This document shows, piece after piece, positions 1-14,002 of a DNA stretch of 64,000 nucleotides (position 1 is the stretch's first letter; the number at the start of each line of letters is the position of its first letter). The stretch is taken from positions 177,734-241,733 of the forward strand of contig VXAA01003392.1 of assembly GCA_013399115.1 (NCBI GenBank), given 5' to 3'. The DNA is from Anseranas semipalmata (lineage: Eukaryota > Chordata > Aves > Anseriformes > Anseranatidae). The notes under the pieces are model-generated. The model had not been told where the DNA came from, ran no database searches, and saw only the letters and a program-made list of their open reading frames with translations. The translations under genes and the position numbers were made by a program.

Positions 1-3000
1 GAGTTTGACAATGCTTTTGCACAGACAAGACCTTTGTAAAAGCTGTCTCATAGATTTGTTGGTATTTTTTCAAGTGTGTGCTATCCTACTGCTTATTTTT
101 TATAAAACATAGCAACTTAGGATCTTGGAAATTTCTACGCCTGTAAGAAGTGTTGAAAATGGCTCAGAAGTTATGAGGAGACACAGAATGATTGCATCTG
201 CTCTGTATTGGTAGGATATAAAGCTAAAAATCACATTTGGGGCCCCAAGAAATCACAAGATTATAGCTTAGAAAGGATGAGAGCTCTTCTCTAAATGGAT
301 TTATTTTGTCTTCCTCCCTTCTGAAGTTTCAGGGAGAATTAAAGTCATTCAAAGCTGAAATTGTCAATTCACCTCAGGAGGCAGAGCATTAAATAAGACA
401 AATAAAAATCTCACAGTGAGAGACAGGAGTTGTAATTTTGTGCTTCTCCAGAGACCAGGGCACCGAGCACAAGGAACAAAAATGCTCGCGACTCCTGCCA
501 ATGGTCAGCTTCTTCAGCAGAGGAGACTGCAGCAGCCTCAGCTTTCTCCTGAAACCCATTATTTCCAAAGAAAAAATGTCAGCTGTGAATTTTATGAGAG
601 AGTCTCTTTCAGCCATTATATTTCCAACAGAAATCACAACTACAGGTACAGTAAATAAAACCACAGAAGAGAACACATTTAGACATGTTGCAGAAGTGGC
701 TGTATAATAGATAAGCATGAACGAAGATCGTTTTGTTCATCACGTGACTGAGTCTCAACCCCCCGGAGCCTGAAAGCTAACCTAAGTGATAACACTTTTC
801 AAATCACAAACCTTGTCACAGCATCTTTCTGGAGCCTGCGCCAGCTCCATGCTCCCTGGAAACATGAGATTATCAGGACCCATCGGTGTATGAGCTTGGG
901 ATTCAGAGGTTAACATCAGGGTTCGCAGGCAAGTTTCCATTGATCCTATTACCTTCTCAGAGGAGTTTCTTCCAGTGCTTTGCACGTGTGGTCTACACAA
1001 AGGACAAACACTTCTTATCAGACAAACTCTGGGGTGAAACCATTCCTCCCTATGTATTTCTCCATACTACCTGGTGTACTGGAGACCCTATTTCTGCTGG
1101 CATCCCTGAGAGTCACTGTAACGTTACATAAACGAAGGGTAATATAGATGTTCAGCCTTCATAGTCTACAGCATCTGATGTCAAAGATAAATGGGGTGAC
1201 TTGGGATCCCATGTTAGACAAGGATTTGGCATAAATGATCGAAATGGTCCTTCAGGTTTTGAAGTGTATGGCCTTACTATCTCTGTACTTTTTCTCCATA
1301 AAGGAAGATGGATTTAAAGACTTCAGGATTCTGTTTTTTATTTCACCATTTGTGAGTCCTTTCCTGGCATGTCAAAATGCCGTGTGTTGAGTCAGCCCAA
1401 ATCAGATGTTCAGATGCCATGTTTATTTCCCTGATGTCCATGGGACAAATGGCATTAATTTCAAATGGTTAAAATCATCTTTAGTTTCTTGTTTCTACTT
1501 CCTGAGCAGGTAGCTGATACCAAAAATGTTTGATCGCAGTTGGCTGAGAAGTAAAAATAGAGACTGCTAGGATGCTAACAGCTAATAAAATAATAAAAGA
1601 AACAGGAAGTCTTATTTATAGTTTCCCTTACTGGAAACTGCTAATTGAATGGTAATTTCTTACACAGTAGGTAGGAGGGCTTTTTAAAGCATTTCTGTGT
1701 GGAAGGTATCAGGTAAAGGAAAAGGACAGAGCTTCTACATCATTTTAAAAGGCACAAAATTTTTTCTCTTTTTTTTCCTCTTTTTTCTCTTTTCTGCAGA
1801 TATACTTAATGCTAGAAAACCTTTTTTAATTTTCAATTTCATAGAAGTAAATACGTTTAGCATGAACATCAACAGAAGCCCTAACAAGGTCAAAAAAAAG
1901 TTCCAGATATACAGCCATTTACCACTGTGCAAAAGGTAACCTGCTAGATGTGGCTAACTTTGCAAACACTCTTTACTGTTCTCCCCAAAGCAAATAGGTC
2001 TAACTGCTAAGAAAGGGTGACAATGTGCCTAAGAGAAAACAACAACAAAAAGTTGGTGTATTGAACGTAATGATTTCTGTGCATACATAAAAATACGCTA
2101 TGATTCAAAAAAAAAAAAAGGCATTTTTTATTTCACAAAACAATAGAACACAATAACTTGTAGCTGGATAAGAACATTTCTATAATGTTTGTGATTTATT
2201 TGAAAGTCACTTAGGTTATAGTGACACCTTATGGTAGCTTTATTATATTTTGCAGATCGTTTGGAATGTTAAGATCTCTTACAACTTGTTAAAGCCTGTC
2301 ATTGTCAGTGAGGAAGTGCTTTGATGTTTTTAGAAAGCCTTTTCCTATAAGTTACTCAAAACCTCAAAAACGTCTGTTTTCCCCTTCACCTTTACTATGA
2401 AAATAGATTTCTAAAGATGCATAGTCTTTGGTATTGTCTTCTGTTTAATAGATTATCTATGCCAGGCATGCGTGCTATTCAACATTACCTATGGCAAATA
2501 CAGGCTGTTACTGGGCTGATTCACCAAATTCTGTCATGTAGTTCATTGTGTTCCTCTAATCCCAGATCTGAACTCTTTCAAAGAAAACATCATGAGAGAA
2601 GCTAACAAAAACATTCTTCCCCTTTAAATGCTGTTGAAAACCAGACCTCTAGAATACATAAATATCAAAACCAGCAACTATTTATGAAGAAATACAGTTG
2701 ATCAAAACCAGAAACTCATATCACATCATTTAAGCATTTAAACGTGAATCTAAATGCCATGTTAGCTTGAAATAATGATCTAAAGAAGAATTACATTGAA
2801 GTGAAGAATTAAAAAACAAAGGACATCTTATGAAGAGTATTTTATTATAAATACATTAAGTATTTTCTTGGACCCAGTAACTTCAGCAGTCTGGACCACA
2901 CAGGCAATCAAAATACATAATCATGACATCTCTTTTCCTCTGTGAATATCAGCATTTATAAAATCTGCCTTCCTGGGGCTCTCTCTTCCATGAATTTTCT

Positions 3001-6000
3001 AGTGTTAATAGGAACTATCTCGCTCTACAGCCCTTCCCTCACTTGAAGTGTGAAATCGGTCCTTCTAATGATTTCAGTAAAACTTATATGAATTCCTTAC
3101 CTTTAATATTTTAATCATACTCTCATCAAACAAGGATTGAAACTGGGAAATAGATTCAAAGCTGCAAAGGGCTGAGAGGTAATGAGGGAGAAGGATGACT
3201 GAACAGTCACATTAGTCTTAAAAACAGCTTAAACTCTACAGGTGCTAGTTTCCTTGGGAGGGGAAGTTGTGTTTATGCTGAACTGCAGATAGGGCTTATT
3301 TATCCTACAATATAAAATAAGCTCCAGAGTAACTTTTATGTAGCCCTGTTCAAACAAGCAAAAAAAACCAAGCCCTGTTAGCAAAACAAGTCTGTTTAAT
3401 ATTTTAAGTGCTGACAACCTATGCCAATGACTAAATGTAGCATCCTTACAGTCTATAAATTAAAAAAATCCAAAGTGCTTTTGCCAGACTTTTAAAGATA
3501 TTCATGTTGCTGAACTAGCTGAAATCCTTGGCTCAGAACCTAGCACCAACTGCAATTTTTTTTATTATTTATTTTTTTAAGTGGAAAGAATAACATTTCT
3601 ATGTCTGTTTAAATACACTGTTTTTTCAAAATTAAGAAGCTGTGCAACACTGAAGAAGTGAAAACTTCTCTCCCTTCACAACGAATGAAGAAGAATAAAT
3701 AAAGAAGAACTGAAGAACGCGATTCATCAACTTCAGCATCCTGGAGGACATGGTGACCAGTTAGTCGCTGTTCAGGACAACACTATTACTATTACTTTTG
3801 TTCAAATAAATTTGTTTTAAAACACAGATTTAATAAAGTTACTTTTTTATGCATCTATTCTCTATCCAATAGTATTTTACATACAGAATTATTTTACCCA
3901 TCTTTCACCAGAAAACACCTATTACAGTAAATCAGGAAAAAGAAAATGAGTAATTTATTCAGCTTTCTAATCACAAGCATTCTGTTGGAAATGGCTACTT
4001 TGTTAGATTGAAATAAACATGCAGAAATGACACATTCCAGTAAGTGTTATGGTTGAATTAAATCTGAGCTCAAGCAGCTGCCCTTCAGCAAGTGTAGCTG
4101 CCAGAACCAGTTAAGCTCTTTCATGGGACAGTAGCAGCCAGCAACCTACAGACAGGCAGTTGAGGGATTTTATCAGAACAGGGTGTTGTGGACCTGTTTC
4201 AGAGAAAACAGGGCCATGCTGACAAGGCTGGCACTAGATATTCTGTCATTTTAGCAGATGATAGTTACCACTCTCCTTTCTTCTTTGTTTCAGACACTCC
4301 CCGAAATTTGCTTTTTGCTCTGAACAGTTGCTGTATCAGGATCTGAATTCAGGAATCCTCTGGATCACATACCTGTAGCCACCTTTAACATTTCTCCTTC
4401 AGTCTCACACTGCCCATAGAAAAAGCAGCAAAAGAAACCCCCGCCACTCACCAGCCACCTCCATCTCACAGCCTGGTATTTTGCCCAAGCAGAACAGTCG
4501 AGTGAAACCATTAAAAGGCTCAGGTCAGGTTCCCTTCTGCTGCCCTCCACAGCAAAGCAACGACCTCCAGCTGAAGAGCAACAGGCACAAAGTTAAGTGT
4601 GCCACTGTTCTAAATTCAGCATTCTCCATCAAGCATCACCAGAAAAAAATTGTTGGAGCGCTCAGATTTTTGTTGCCCTTCTACCACTTTACACAACCAT
4701 GTGCTGCCCAGGAGCATTCACATAGGAAAGAAAAATGAAGAGAGAGGAGCTACAAGGGATGGTTGCATCAGAAAGGGCCTGGAAAAGTAGCAGGAACAGT
4801 CCTCAGAAAAATTCTGATGACAGAGGTGATACACAGGGAACTGAGTTGGCAATTATGTGTGAAGATCCCTCCAATTATTTAGTTTCTCCAGTGTACAAGA
4901 AATCAAGGCTTCGTACCATCTTTGTCATGAAAAGGACAATAAAGAAGCACCTCCTAACCAGCAGCCAGTTAATGATCTGATCGGCATAAGTAACATTTAT
5001 CATACTTGCTTAATCAAAGAGCTTAAACCTTGTGGTTCTGGTTTGCAAAATGTGGCATAAACTATAATTTAAAGGTGAAATTTCATTGAAATCTATTTCT
5101 TGAAATGGTTGTCAATCAGTAAGAAGCAAGCCATGATCTCTTTAGGAAACATAAAGCACATGCACAAACTACGAAAAACTCAGCTCGTTTTAAACAGTCT
5201 CCTGCTTGCCAAGTTAAATGCTAAAATCCCAAATAGTCAATAATTGAATCCCACAGAGGATAACAATGAAAATACATCAGTACTTTATTTTGAAATCACT
5301 CAGATTGCAGAAATGGCATTTAGCATCTAGGAGGTCACAAATCCACACCAAAAACTATTTATGTAGCTAGTTTTATACAACAGATCAAGGCTTTGAGCAC
5401 GGCTGCCTTATTGGGAACTCACCCAACCCATCAAAGTTGTATGTAGTCTGTTCCAAATATTTTATACACACGCACACAAACACACATACATATTTTTCCT
5501 ATTTTGCAACCAAGTAAAGTCAGTGTTTCTAACATAAGGCTTTTCAGGGGAAGGCTACCTTTAAGATTCCTGTTTAACAATAAAGTACGAAAATTGCATT
5601 TTCAATGTCATTTTATTTTTCCTGACCTTCTTGCCCTGATTTTGTAAGATATAATTGTTGTAAGACACAATTATTTTTAGCAAATCTCACAAAAATCTAT
5701 CTGGTGCTGTGCTGGACAGATTGTTTAGATAAAAGTTTGTTGTTCTAGTTACAGATGTATCTGATGGCTTTTTCAGCATTTTTGCTTATTTGCACTTACT
5801 TGAGGTTACTTCTGTGACTTTGGCAAAGCATTTACAGCTTTGGTGCCGTAGGTAAGCATCTATTTTATCACTGTGGCAGAGGCAGAAATCTCTTTTCTAG
5901 TTTTTTTGAGTTCTCTTTAGCATTTGTTTTTTTTTTTGCTGTTGGGAAAGTAAGCCAGTTACTCCTCCTTGTGGTACCTGGTTCTTAATACACCTGCTGG

Positions 6001-9000
6001 AAAGCAAACTCTCCAAGTTTTGGTTTTGTTTACTCTTACAGAGACTTACGCTAGCATGAAGCAGACACAGACAACAACCCCTGCCTGTGTAGTAACTGAC
6101 ACAATCAGCTTCCAACACCAAAGCACTCAGTTTTCAGGCCAATGATAATAATGTTTTTATTGATGCATGAGGAGTGGAGCTTTTCCTTTGATTATCCTTG
6201 ATTTTAATGACTAATTACTGCAGAGCAGTGTAAAACCTAGTCTTCTGAATGTTCTGCAAAAGGTCACTCATGATGCACTTTAAGAAATTCCACTCAAAAG
6301 GCCAAATAATGATTAAGGCACAAGTAAAAAGCCTGACCAAAAACCTTCAAAAATTGGTAAGTAGATACAGGCAGGACATTCAATCTCTACCATTTCTACA
6401 TTCCAAGTTGTTCCATGTCCACAACTGGCTTACTTTGCAGTAATAAACTGTATTAGAGCCATAATAATATAGCTCATAGGCAGATGTCCGGGGGGGGGGG
6501 AGGCTTTTAAAACAATAACTATAGTTTAACTCTTAAATTAATGTTTAAAATACACTGTAAATTACTTGAAAGCTTCCAGATAACTAGTATTTATTTAGCT
6601 GCTCTTGGGTTTGTGCACAGGTAAGAGTTTAATTCTGAATTCCAAACTTTATCAGTTCGGGGAATGTGTTACATAGCAGATTGGAATCCACCTTGTCACC
6701 CTAAGAGCCAGCTTTCCCATCTACGGAGCAACTGCAGTGGTCTCCAGCTGGTGAAGCGAGTGCAGTGAGCTTCAGAGATTCAGGACAAAAGTGCATTTGC
6801 ATTAGCAATGGGAAAAGAACATCAAGTGAACCATGTATTTTTGCCTAACTCCTGACAAATAGCTCATTTCCTACACCTATTAAGCTGCATTCCTCACAAC
6901 TGCAAACTTGATAGGGCAACACAGCTCTATAAACATTGATATAAAAAGGATTAATCTTAAAGCTCTGGTGTACCACATACCCCAAAGGAGGGACCTGAGA
7001 TACTAAATAAAGGGATGAAGTGGAGACATAGTTAGCTGCCAGTACCAAAGTATTCCAGGCAAAGAACAATAAACTGCAAAGTTCTCCAGCTTTTCCTGTT
7101 TGAAGTCGTCAGTTATCTGCATTCATGAAAGAATGTATGAAATTGTGAATTCCAAGCCACTGCAAACCAACCCAGAACATCCGGATTTCAGCACTTAAGA
7201 CTTTCCTGCTCGAGAAAAAGGCAACAGTTACGGATCCTACCAATGCCCAGAAGCAGGGGACAAAGAGAACATCAGCACAGTGAAGGACGCTCAAGTCAGA
7301 GATCGGGACCATAGTTTTCATTGCAGGGTGCATCAAGTGTATCTACCGTACTGAAACTTTACTCTCTTATCTCCTACTATCATTGACTGCAAGCTGGCAT
7401 ATGAGAAGGCTGTCCTCCCTTGATAGATACAGCCAGGGTAGGAAGGGGGATGCTGTCATCCCCAGCAAACAAACATGAAGAGGGAATTGGAGTCACCTGC
7501 TACCTTTCAACTTCTGCTCGATCCACACATTTCTTCCTTTACTCTTCTCTCTCATACCAACTCCAGCCAAGGATGATGCTTCTAAGCAGATCTGATCTTA
7601 GATGTCTCATACTTAATCAATTTATGCCATACACAGAACCGAGCACTAGCTTCCTTCAAAGTGCTGGCAAACTCATGAGCCTAACAAAGCAGCATATCAT
7701 GAAACCTAGGTTCAGAACAAGGGCTGGTTTCTGGGAAATGAACAATGAAAATGCAAACTGAGATCACTATGCGGCATCAGAAACCCAGATTCCGACACAG
7801 TGTGCTTTCAGAAAAAGCAAATGCTGATTTTAGAGATATCTAGTATGTCAGTTTTCCCCCACAACTTCCATTCTTTTGTAAGGGAAATATATGACCACAT
7901 TTCACAGCAACCACTTGTGGACAGCAACCGCTACAAGAAATAAACTCGAAATTATATTGTATAAACTATGTTTCAAAACAAAACATAAAGTGATAAAGTT
8001 TTCCACACAAGTTACTATTTTATAGAAATTTTTAAATAAAATTATCTTCCAACACAAAAAATATGAAAAGTTCATTTATTTCTATAGGCAACCTCATTCA
8101 CAGTACAAAGTGATATGAATTTCTCAAAACTGTCACTGTACCTTTTACATATCTTTTTTTTTTTTTAACTGATCTAAAAGTTGATACAAGAATAAATTTG
8201 TTTCTGAAGAGCTGTCCGATAAATTGGAGATACACTAATGCCATGCTATGACAGTTCTAATTATGAATCACAGCTGACACTACAGTAACACCACTTTATA
8301 CATGAGAATTTTCATGTTTTACAATCAAAACATAGAATTGCCACTAGTACAGAGACTGTACAATTAGACAAATAAACAAATATTAAATATTTTGCACAAG
8401 GCCTGAGTTCACTATAACACATTTTGATTTACAACTTCATCTCAGAAATCTGTACAGCAGTTAGAACTGTTTCAGAGAACTTACAGACAATACAACTTTA
8501 GGGGCTTCTATGTTCAGTTGATACAGGTGTGAGGCCTGGAATGCAAGAGGATTTGGTGTATGAATCTAAGGTTTTAGATTCATAATTTCCTTGTAAAGCA
8601 GTCAAAACCTAGTGGAAAGATAGGTATAAAGCAGGTCCTCACTTGAAAAATCAGCTAAATCATCTGAAATTCTCCAGATAGGTTTCCTCACAGCTATTTC
8701 AGAATAAAAGTTCACAATGAGTATATAAAATGCAGCATTTCTCTTAACAAAGAACAAAAAAGGGTCACATATACAACAGGATATTTCTGTATTCCCCTTC
8801 TGTACATTTCTTTAATTGGAAATGGCACAAATTAGTGATACCGCTTCCCCCCTTCCCCCTCCCCAATAAAAAACTCCTCATCAATAAACAGAAGTCACTG
8901 TAAAGTCCAAAAATTTCATCTGTAATGAGACCCAGTCTTCATAAACTTACCTTTTAAAAACCTTACTTTTTTTTTTTTTTGCTCAAGTCATGTAGATGTA

Positions 9001-12000
9001 GGCAGACAAACCATATGAATTTATAATACATAACAGAATTATCATATACTTGTTTCCCTGTATGGAAGCCTTGTGGAATTTGATTTAAATCTAACTTCTC
9101 ATTTAATCTTTTCTCTCATGGTGCAATTGAACTTAAAAATCTATAATCCTGTAGTCTAAATACACACCTATCTACAGACACACGTGCAACAGGGGTTACA
9201 ATACAAAAACTAACATATTTTTCTTATTTTAGGAGGCCATTGGAGTATTTCTGGAAGTTCCACATCAACGTGAAAGAGATGTTGCTAACAAGACAAAACT
9301 TAACAGGAAAGGAAAGTTTTAAATAGTAAGGCTTGAAACATTGTGCACCTTAGCAATCAAAAATTCAGCATTTTACTTGGAGTACTCAGCATCTGGGCAT
9401 ACCTGTAAGTCCACAAACTTCCCCAAGCCATTTCTAATTCACATCAAACAAACTAGGTCACCCTATCCATGTTCCCAGTAAAATTTCTCTCTTCATCTCC
9501 CAAACAGTCAGTGGACTCCATTACCTTTCAAAAGACTGGTACTGCTGTCCTCTTAACATAAGAAGGCTCCATAGGCTGTTCTCTGCCTTATCCCCAACAC
9601 TTGTGTGAAAAGAAACACAAAATCTATTCCTTCCTCCATCCTTGAAATGACACTTGTACCATTTCACTCCCACTTCTCTCCTCTTGAGAGAGGCAGGCCT
9701 ACAGGCTTCTAAGCTACTCAGTAAGTCAATAGTTTCAAGGTTCCTCTCCATCAACCCCAGCAGAGTAAGCTTTTCAAGCCTCTTTAATACAATCCTTCCA
9801 TCTACAGGATTAGTTTTCTAAGACTGGGTTTTCAGAGGATGCTTCAGAGACTTTCATACTTAAAAAAAATAAAAATAAAAATGTTGAGCCAACAGTTCTA
9901 AAATGGAAGAGACTGCTGTCTTGGTACAAGAGTATTCATTTAGCTTACTAGCAGAACAGCCAAAGCACAACTGATGCTTATACTTAAGATGTGCATCTAT
10001 TTCCACTTCTCTTCTTTGCATTTCTCCTTTTGTAGTGAACGTATAATAGATAAATTGATTAAAGAACAAGAACTTACTCCCTTCTCCTCTTTGCTCCTTT
10101 ACAAACGAATGGAAAGTAAAGCAGGTGGGCTGGGCAAGCACAATGGGTGCGCAGGGTGGAAGCTGTAAGGTGGTGATACAACCTGCCAGGCTTCCACATT
10201 TTTCCTTTAAATCAGGTTGAATACAAAGGGCAGAAGTTTTGTATAATTTATATTGTTCAAAGCATTAGAATAAATATGTATTTTATATCAGCTTACTACT
10301 TCAGTAACAGAATTTGTAACTTCTTAATCTCAAGCCAATTTCAAACTTCTGTTCTCCATTTTGTTTTGCATTAGGGCTAGACAGTCCCCTCTCCTTCAGT
10401 CTAGATGTTACACTGCTTTCCATCCAAGTCCAGAAATAGAAGGCCCCTAGAATGCCCACAGTTTATAATATTGTCCCTTCCTCCTACTCTTTCCCAAACA
10501 ATGAATTGGATGTGAAGTACAACTGTTGCTTTCAAACAATGGTGTTCACTCTGGCCACAACATCAGTCTTTCAGCCTCTTGCAGGTCCTCAGAATGACGA
10601 CGTGCAAGTGGAGAGATGAACTGGACAAGGCTTCCTAGAGAAAAGCTATTGTAGCAGGAGCCAAGTGGCACATGGCCTTGGTGACTTACCTCTTGCAACT
10701 CCTCCTCCCTTCAAGTTAAGCAGAAATAATTAGAGAAGTTCACACATACATAGTTTCCTGACACACTAAACAGGAAGTATCTGCAAGGAAGAGGGATGTG
10801 ACCCTCTGATTTTAACTGAAATTACTTTTCTGTTTTTATTTTTAAATAACTGAAAAAAAAAAAAAACTGCTATCATTTTCATAAGCTCCCTTTTCAGTTT
10901 TCTTTTGTTGCTATTCTTCTATTCTGGTCATTCTGAAAACTGTGGCAAACAGAGAAATCAAAATTATGTTCTGAAATATAAAGTAGAAAACATTTCATAT
11001 TACTTGTGCCAGATAAAGATATTATTCCAACACATTAGCACTGCACAGAAGAACCTCTCTTAACTCCTAAGATTTTTTTGGCTTTGTTCTTACAAAATAC
11101 ATTATATTCTCCAATAGCACATGCGAAAAGCACATGCCCCAAACTCCAGAGTTTAGGAGTCTAGTATACAAAATTTTATCACAATTTGATCAAACTTTTT
11201 CAGTTAACTTTCCCTCCATAGCTTAAATCTAAATCCAGTTCTGAAAGCTCCTCACAAAAGGAGGACCAGGGACTGAAAACACAGATCAGGACACTGATGT
11301 GTAAGACCGCCTTTACCATAGATATATTAATGTAATACACTGTAGAGTCCCAAGAGATGTTATTTTCATTATAACCTTATTTTCCAAATAATTTAGAGGA
11401 ATACAGATTCAAGTAATTCTTCAAAGTCTTGCCTTAACTTACCCTAACAAAATGTAGCTTTCTAAAGTTGACATAAAAGACGACATTAGTGTGACCAAGA
11501 GTATAGAGTACCAGTAACTGTAAATGAACTTAAATAATTCAACAGTTCTAGTATTGTACTTAAGTTTACACAGATATCTTAACATAACCTACGATGTTTA
11601 CCACAAATACTAACAGCACATAAGCATCACAATGTGTTAGGCATTGTTTTCTAACCCACAATTTCACTGGTCCCAGATATTTTAAAATAATAGGACTAAG
11701 GCAGCAGCTATAATACATAAACAATTCTTTAAGAAATATGCTTAATGCTATTACCGCTTAGAACTGTGGAAATATAACAAAATACAAGTCACATTTACAG
11801 CATAAGGCCCTTTGGTTTCTTAAGCAGCAAATGAAAGAACAATTTCTTCAGTGAAAGGCTTTGAAAAATAAAGCATGTAGGCTTTCCATAAAAAAAGGTA
11901 ACTAGTTCTTTCCTTCTCAAAATAGCCAGCTATAGTCTCCAAAATATTACATAAGAAAGTTCCTGAAATTCCTAGGAAAGAAGAAGTTAAAACCCAACAG

Positions 12001-12247
12001 TAGTATCTGACAGAGCAGAGATTTTATCATGGGCAAGCTGAACATCTACCTTCTGGGAAGTAGAAGAAACTACTGCTTCGTTTTCTGGAGAGCTTTATTA
12101 AATTTGGAATAATACAATAAAAAGGATCTGAACTACCTGTGCATTTACCATATATTCGAGAGCTTATAAATCTGTACTTGAGAACTCACTTCATATTCAT
12201 CTATCCTTCATAAGGGCTTGAGTTAAAACAAAATTAAAATGCAATAG
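1..12247. other. Intergenic DNA left of SCYL2, no gene recognised
   Basis: About 12 kb of AT-rich single-copy-looking DNA. I checked it for exons of a minus-strand vesicular glutamate transporter (SLC17A8), which is the next gene after SCYL2 in human gene order as I recall it. I found none. The open frames here (up to about 110 codons) have no recognisable family motif, no exon-like splice pairing and low-complexity composition. Only short simple repeats stand out: a G10 run near 6490, A/T runs near 2107, 8155 and 8970, and an imperfect CA/TA tract at 5465-5490. Part of the right-hand end may belong to a long SCYL2 3' UTR, because minus-strand AATAAA words also occur further left. Confidence 0.6.
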
Positions 12248-12253
12248 TTTATT
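12248..12253 (-). terminator. SCYL2: Candidate SCYL2 polyadenylation signal (AATAAA)
   Basis: Reads AATAAA on the minus strand, about 1.1 kb downstream of the SCYL2 stop codon. It is the first canonical hexamer I found after the stop, and T-rich sequence follows it. A second AATAAA lies at 12094-12099. Which one is used, or whether a more distal site serves, cannot be decided from sequence alone. Confidence 0.4.
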
Positions 12254-13351
12254 CTAGTCAAGGCAATTTATGGCAGTCTGCTTTTTCACAAAACCATGTG
12301 CAACTTCTACCAGGCAGCCCTTTCCCATCTTCCCAACAGAGCCCAAAACAACTAATCCAAGATACTTCTGTGTAACCAAACCAACTGTAAGAAGCTGGGG
12401 CAGTCAACACTTGAATTTTACAGGCAATATTTTTTCTGGGAGGTTCCACAACTATTCATATTCTTTTTTTTTCCACACCAGTTAGAAGCAGTATCAAGTT
12501 AACCGAAACACTGAAATGTATAGTAAATGTGGCCAAGTCACCACATGTATTTTAAAATCCCACCTAAGTGGCATGTGACTTTTGCTATGGGGTTGGTAAC
12601 AAGGATCTGACATTATAAAACAGGTTGTAAATTGGAGCAGAGTTCTTCCTCTATTACAAACTTGCACGAAACTTTAAAACCACTCTTCAATCTTGTTGTT
12701 TACTACCATATCAATTCTAATTATCTCATGAGAAGAAAGGCAAAATATTTTTTCTTAGCCTCTTACACGGTTATCCATTAGAGATATTTCTACGTAACAT
12801 GGCTAACAAAACACTCTGAAACAGTGTAAGAACTTATTTTCTGCAAACTGTCATAGGGCATAATGACAGTTTGTGCCAAATTCAGGTGACACAACTCATC
12901 AAGAAAAGCTGAATTTGGCAGACACCATAAAGACTGATCCACAGGATAGAACAGTATTAAGTTGTATTTGCTAGTGTTATAATCCCCTAAACATTTCTAT
13001 TTAAGAAACACAGTTTTGTATAAATCCAGGAGTTGATTGAATACACTTCTGAGTAATTTTGAAATTTTTAGCTCCTTCTTTTTGAATTGAATATATGTAT
13101 CCTACCTTCAAATGCTCTGAAGTTGGGTAAACAGACGGGAAATCTTTAGCACATAAGAGGACTTTGCACTTACACAATTCCACTGCAGTACCAGGTGAAT
13201 GCAAAAATCAGTCTTTTTTCCAGTGCCGAAGTCTTTACTTTGCTGGGTGGAAAGTTTCCCCAAGCCATGCTTTTACTTATCAAAAAAGATGTTAATCAGC
13301 TTACCCATGATTCAAATTTTATCAATCTTTGAAAGAAGAAAACAAAACATT
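12254..13351 (-). other. SCYL2: Probable SCYL2 3' untranslated region
   Basis: Non-coding sequence between the SCYL2 stop codon and the first canonical polyadenylation hexamer. It is AT-rich and free of repeats that I recognise. The extent is inferred only from the signal position. Confidence 0.4.
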
Positions 13352-14002
13352 TTACCCAAAAAGATCTTTTAAGTCATTACTAGCTGAGCTGCTGTTTGTC
13401 ATTGTGTTTGCTGGTTGTGCAAAGTTCTGAGGAGCAAAGAAAGGATTACCCTGTATACCAAAGCCAGGCTGTCCTATCATGTTCATCTGAGGTCCCATGA
13501 CTGAACTGCTCACACCTGGGGACCCTTGCGGGGGTACAAACTGATTAACCCACTGGCTTGATTTCTGTTGAGCCAACTGTTTCATACTAACTTTAGGTTT
13601 TTGAGGACCAAAAAGATTATCTAAAGCAGACATATCTGGGGGTCTGTTTTGTTGTGTCAGTGGAGAGATTGCAGACGCAGCACTCATAGGACTGTAATTT
13701 GGCATATTGGCAGTTGGTACAATGTTCATCTTGGTTGTTCCTGTTGCACTTGGACCACTGAAGAAATTCTGATTGGTGGGACCACTTCCCATACTGAATC
13801 CAGCAGTCTGAAAACCTATATTAGTATTTAGTCCATTTGTTACATTTCTCTTTGTGCTGTCAACAGGTGATGAAAATCCCATTCCAACTCCCATAGGAGG
13901 GACAGATGAGAAGCTGTTTGAAGATGCCACTTTGGCTTTGTTGATAGAATGGCTAGTCAAAGATGACATATTATCTATCAATGTATCTGTCAAGTCTTTT
14001 GT
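13352..14002 (-). CDS. SCYL2: SCYL2 last exon, C-terminal tail
   Basis: 651 nt encoding residues 718-933. It opens [15 protein letters not shown] after a TTTTGCAG acceptor and ends NDLKDLFG with TAA at 13352-13354. The segment is rich in Q, N, S, P, M and F, and contains [14 protein letters not shown] and several NPFF/DLF-type short motifs. These suit binding of clathrin or adaptor ear domains (family knowledge). It is probably disordered. Confidence 0.96.
   Translation of the reverse strand, partial: TKDLTDTLIDNMSSLTSHSINKAKVASSNSFSSVPPMGVGMGFSSPVDSTKRNVTNGLNTNIGFQTAGFSMGSGPTNQNFFSGPSATGTTKMNIVPTANMPNYSPMSAASAISPLTQQNRPPDMSALDNLFGPQKPKVSMKQLAQQKSSQWVNQFVPPQGSPGVSSSVMGPQMNMIGQPGFGIQGNPFFAPQNFAQPANTMTNSSSASNDLKDLFG

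Noticed and set aside
389..718. 109-codon minus-strand open frame near the left edge
   Set aside because: Considered as the first exon of SLC17A8, but no VGLUT3 sequence is present and the composition looks random. No splice or start context supports it.
4481..4980. Adjacent 85- and 81-codon plus-strand frames
   Set aside because: No family resemblance, unrelated frames and no splice sites. Chance open frames.
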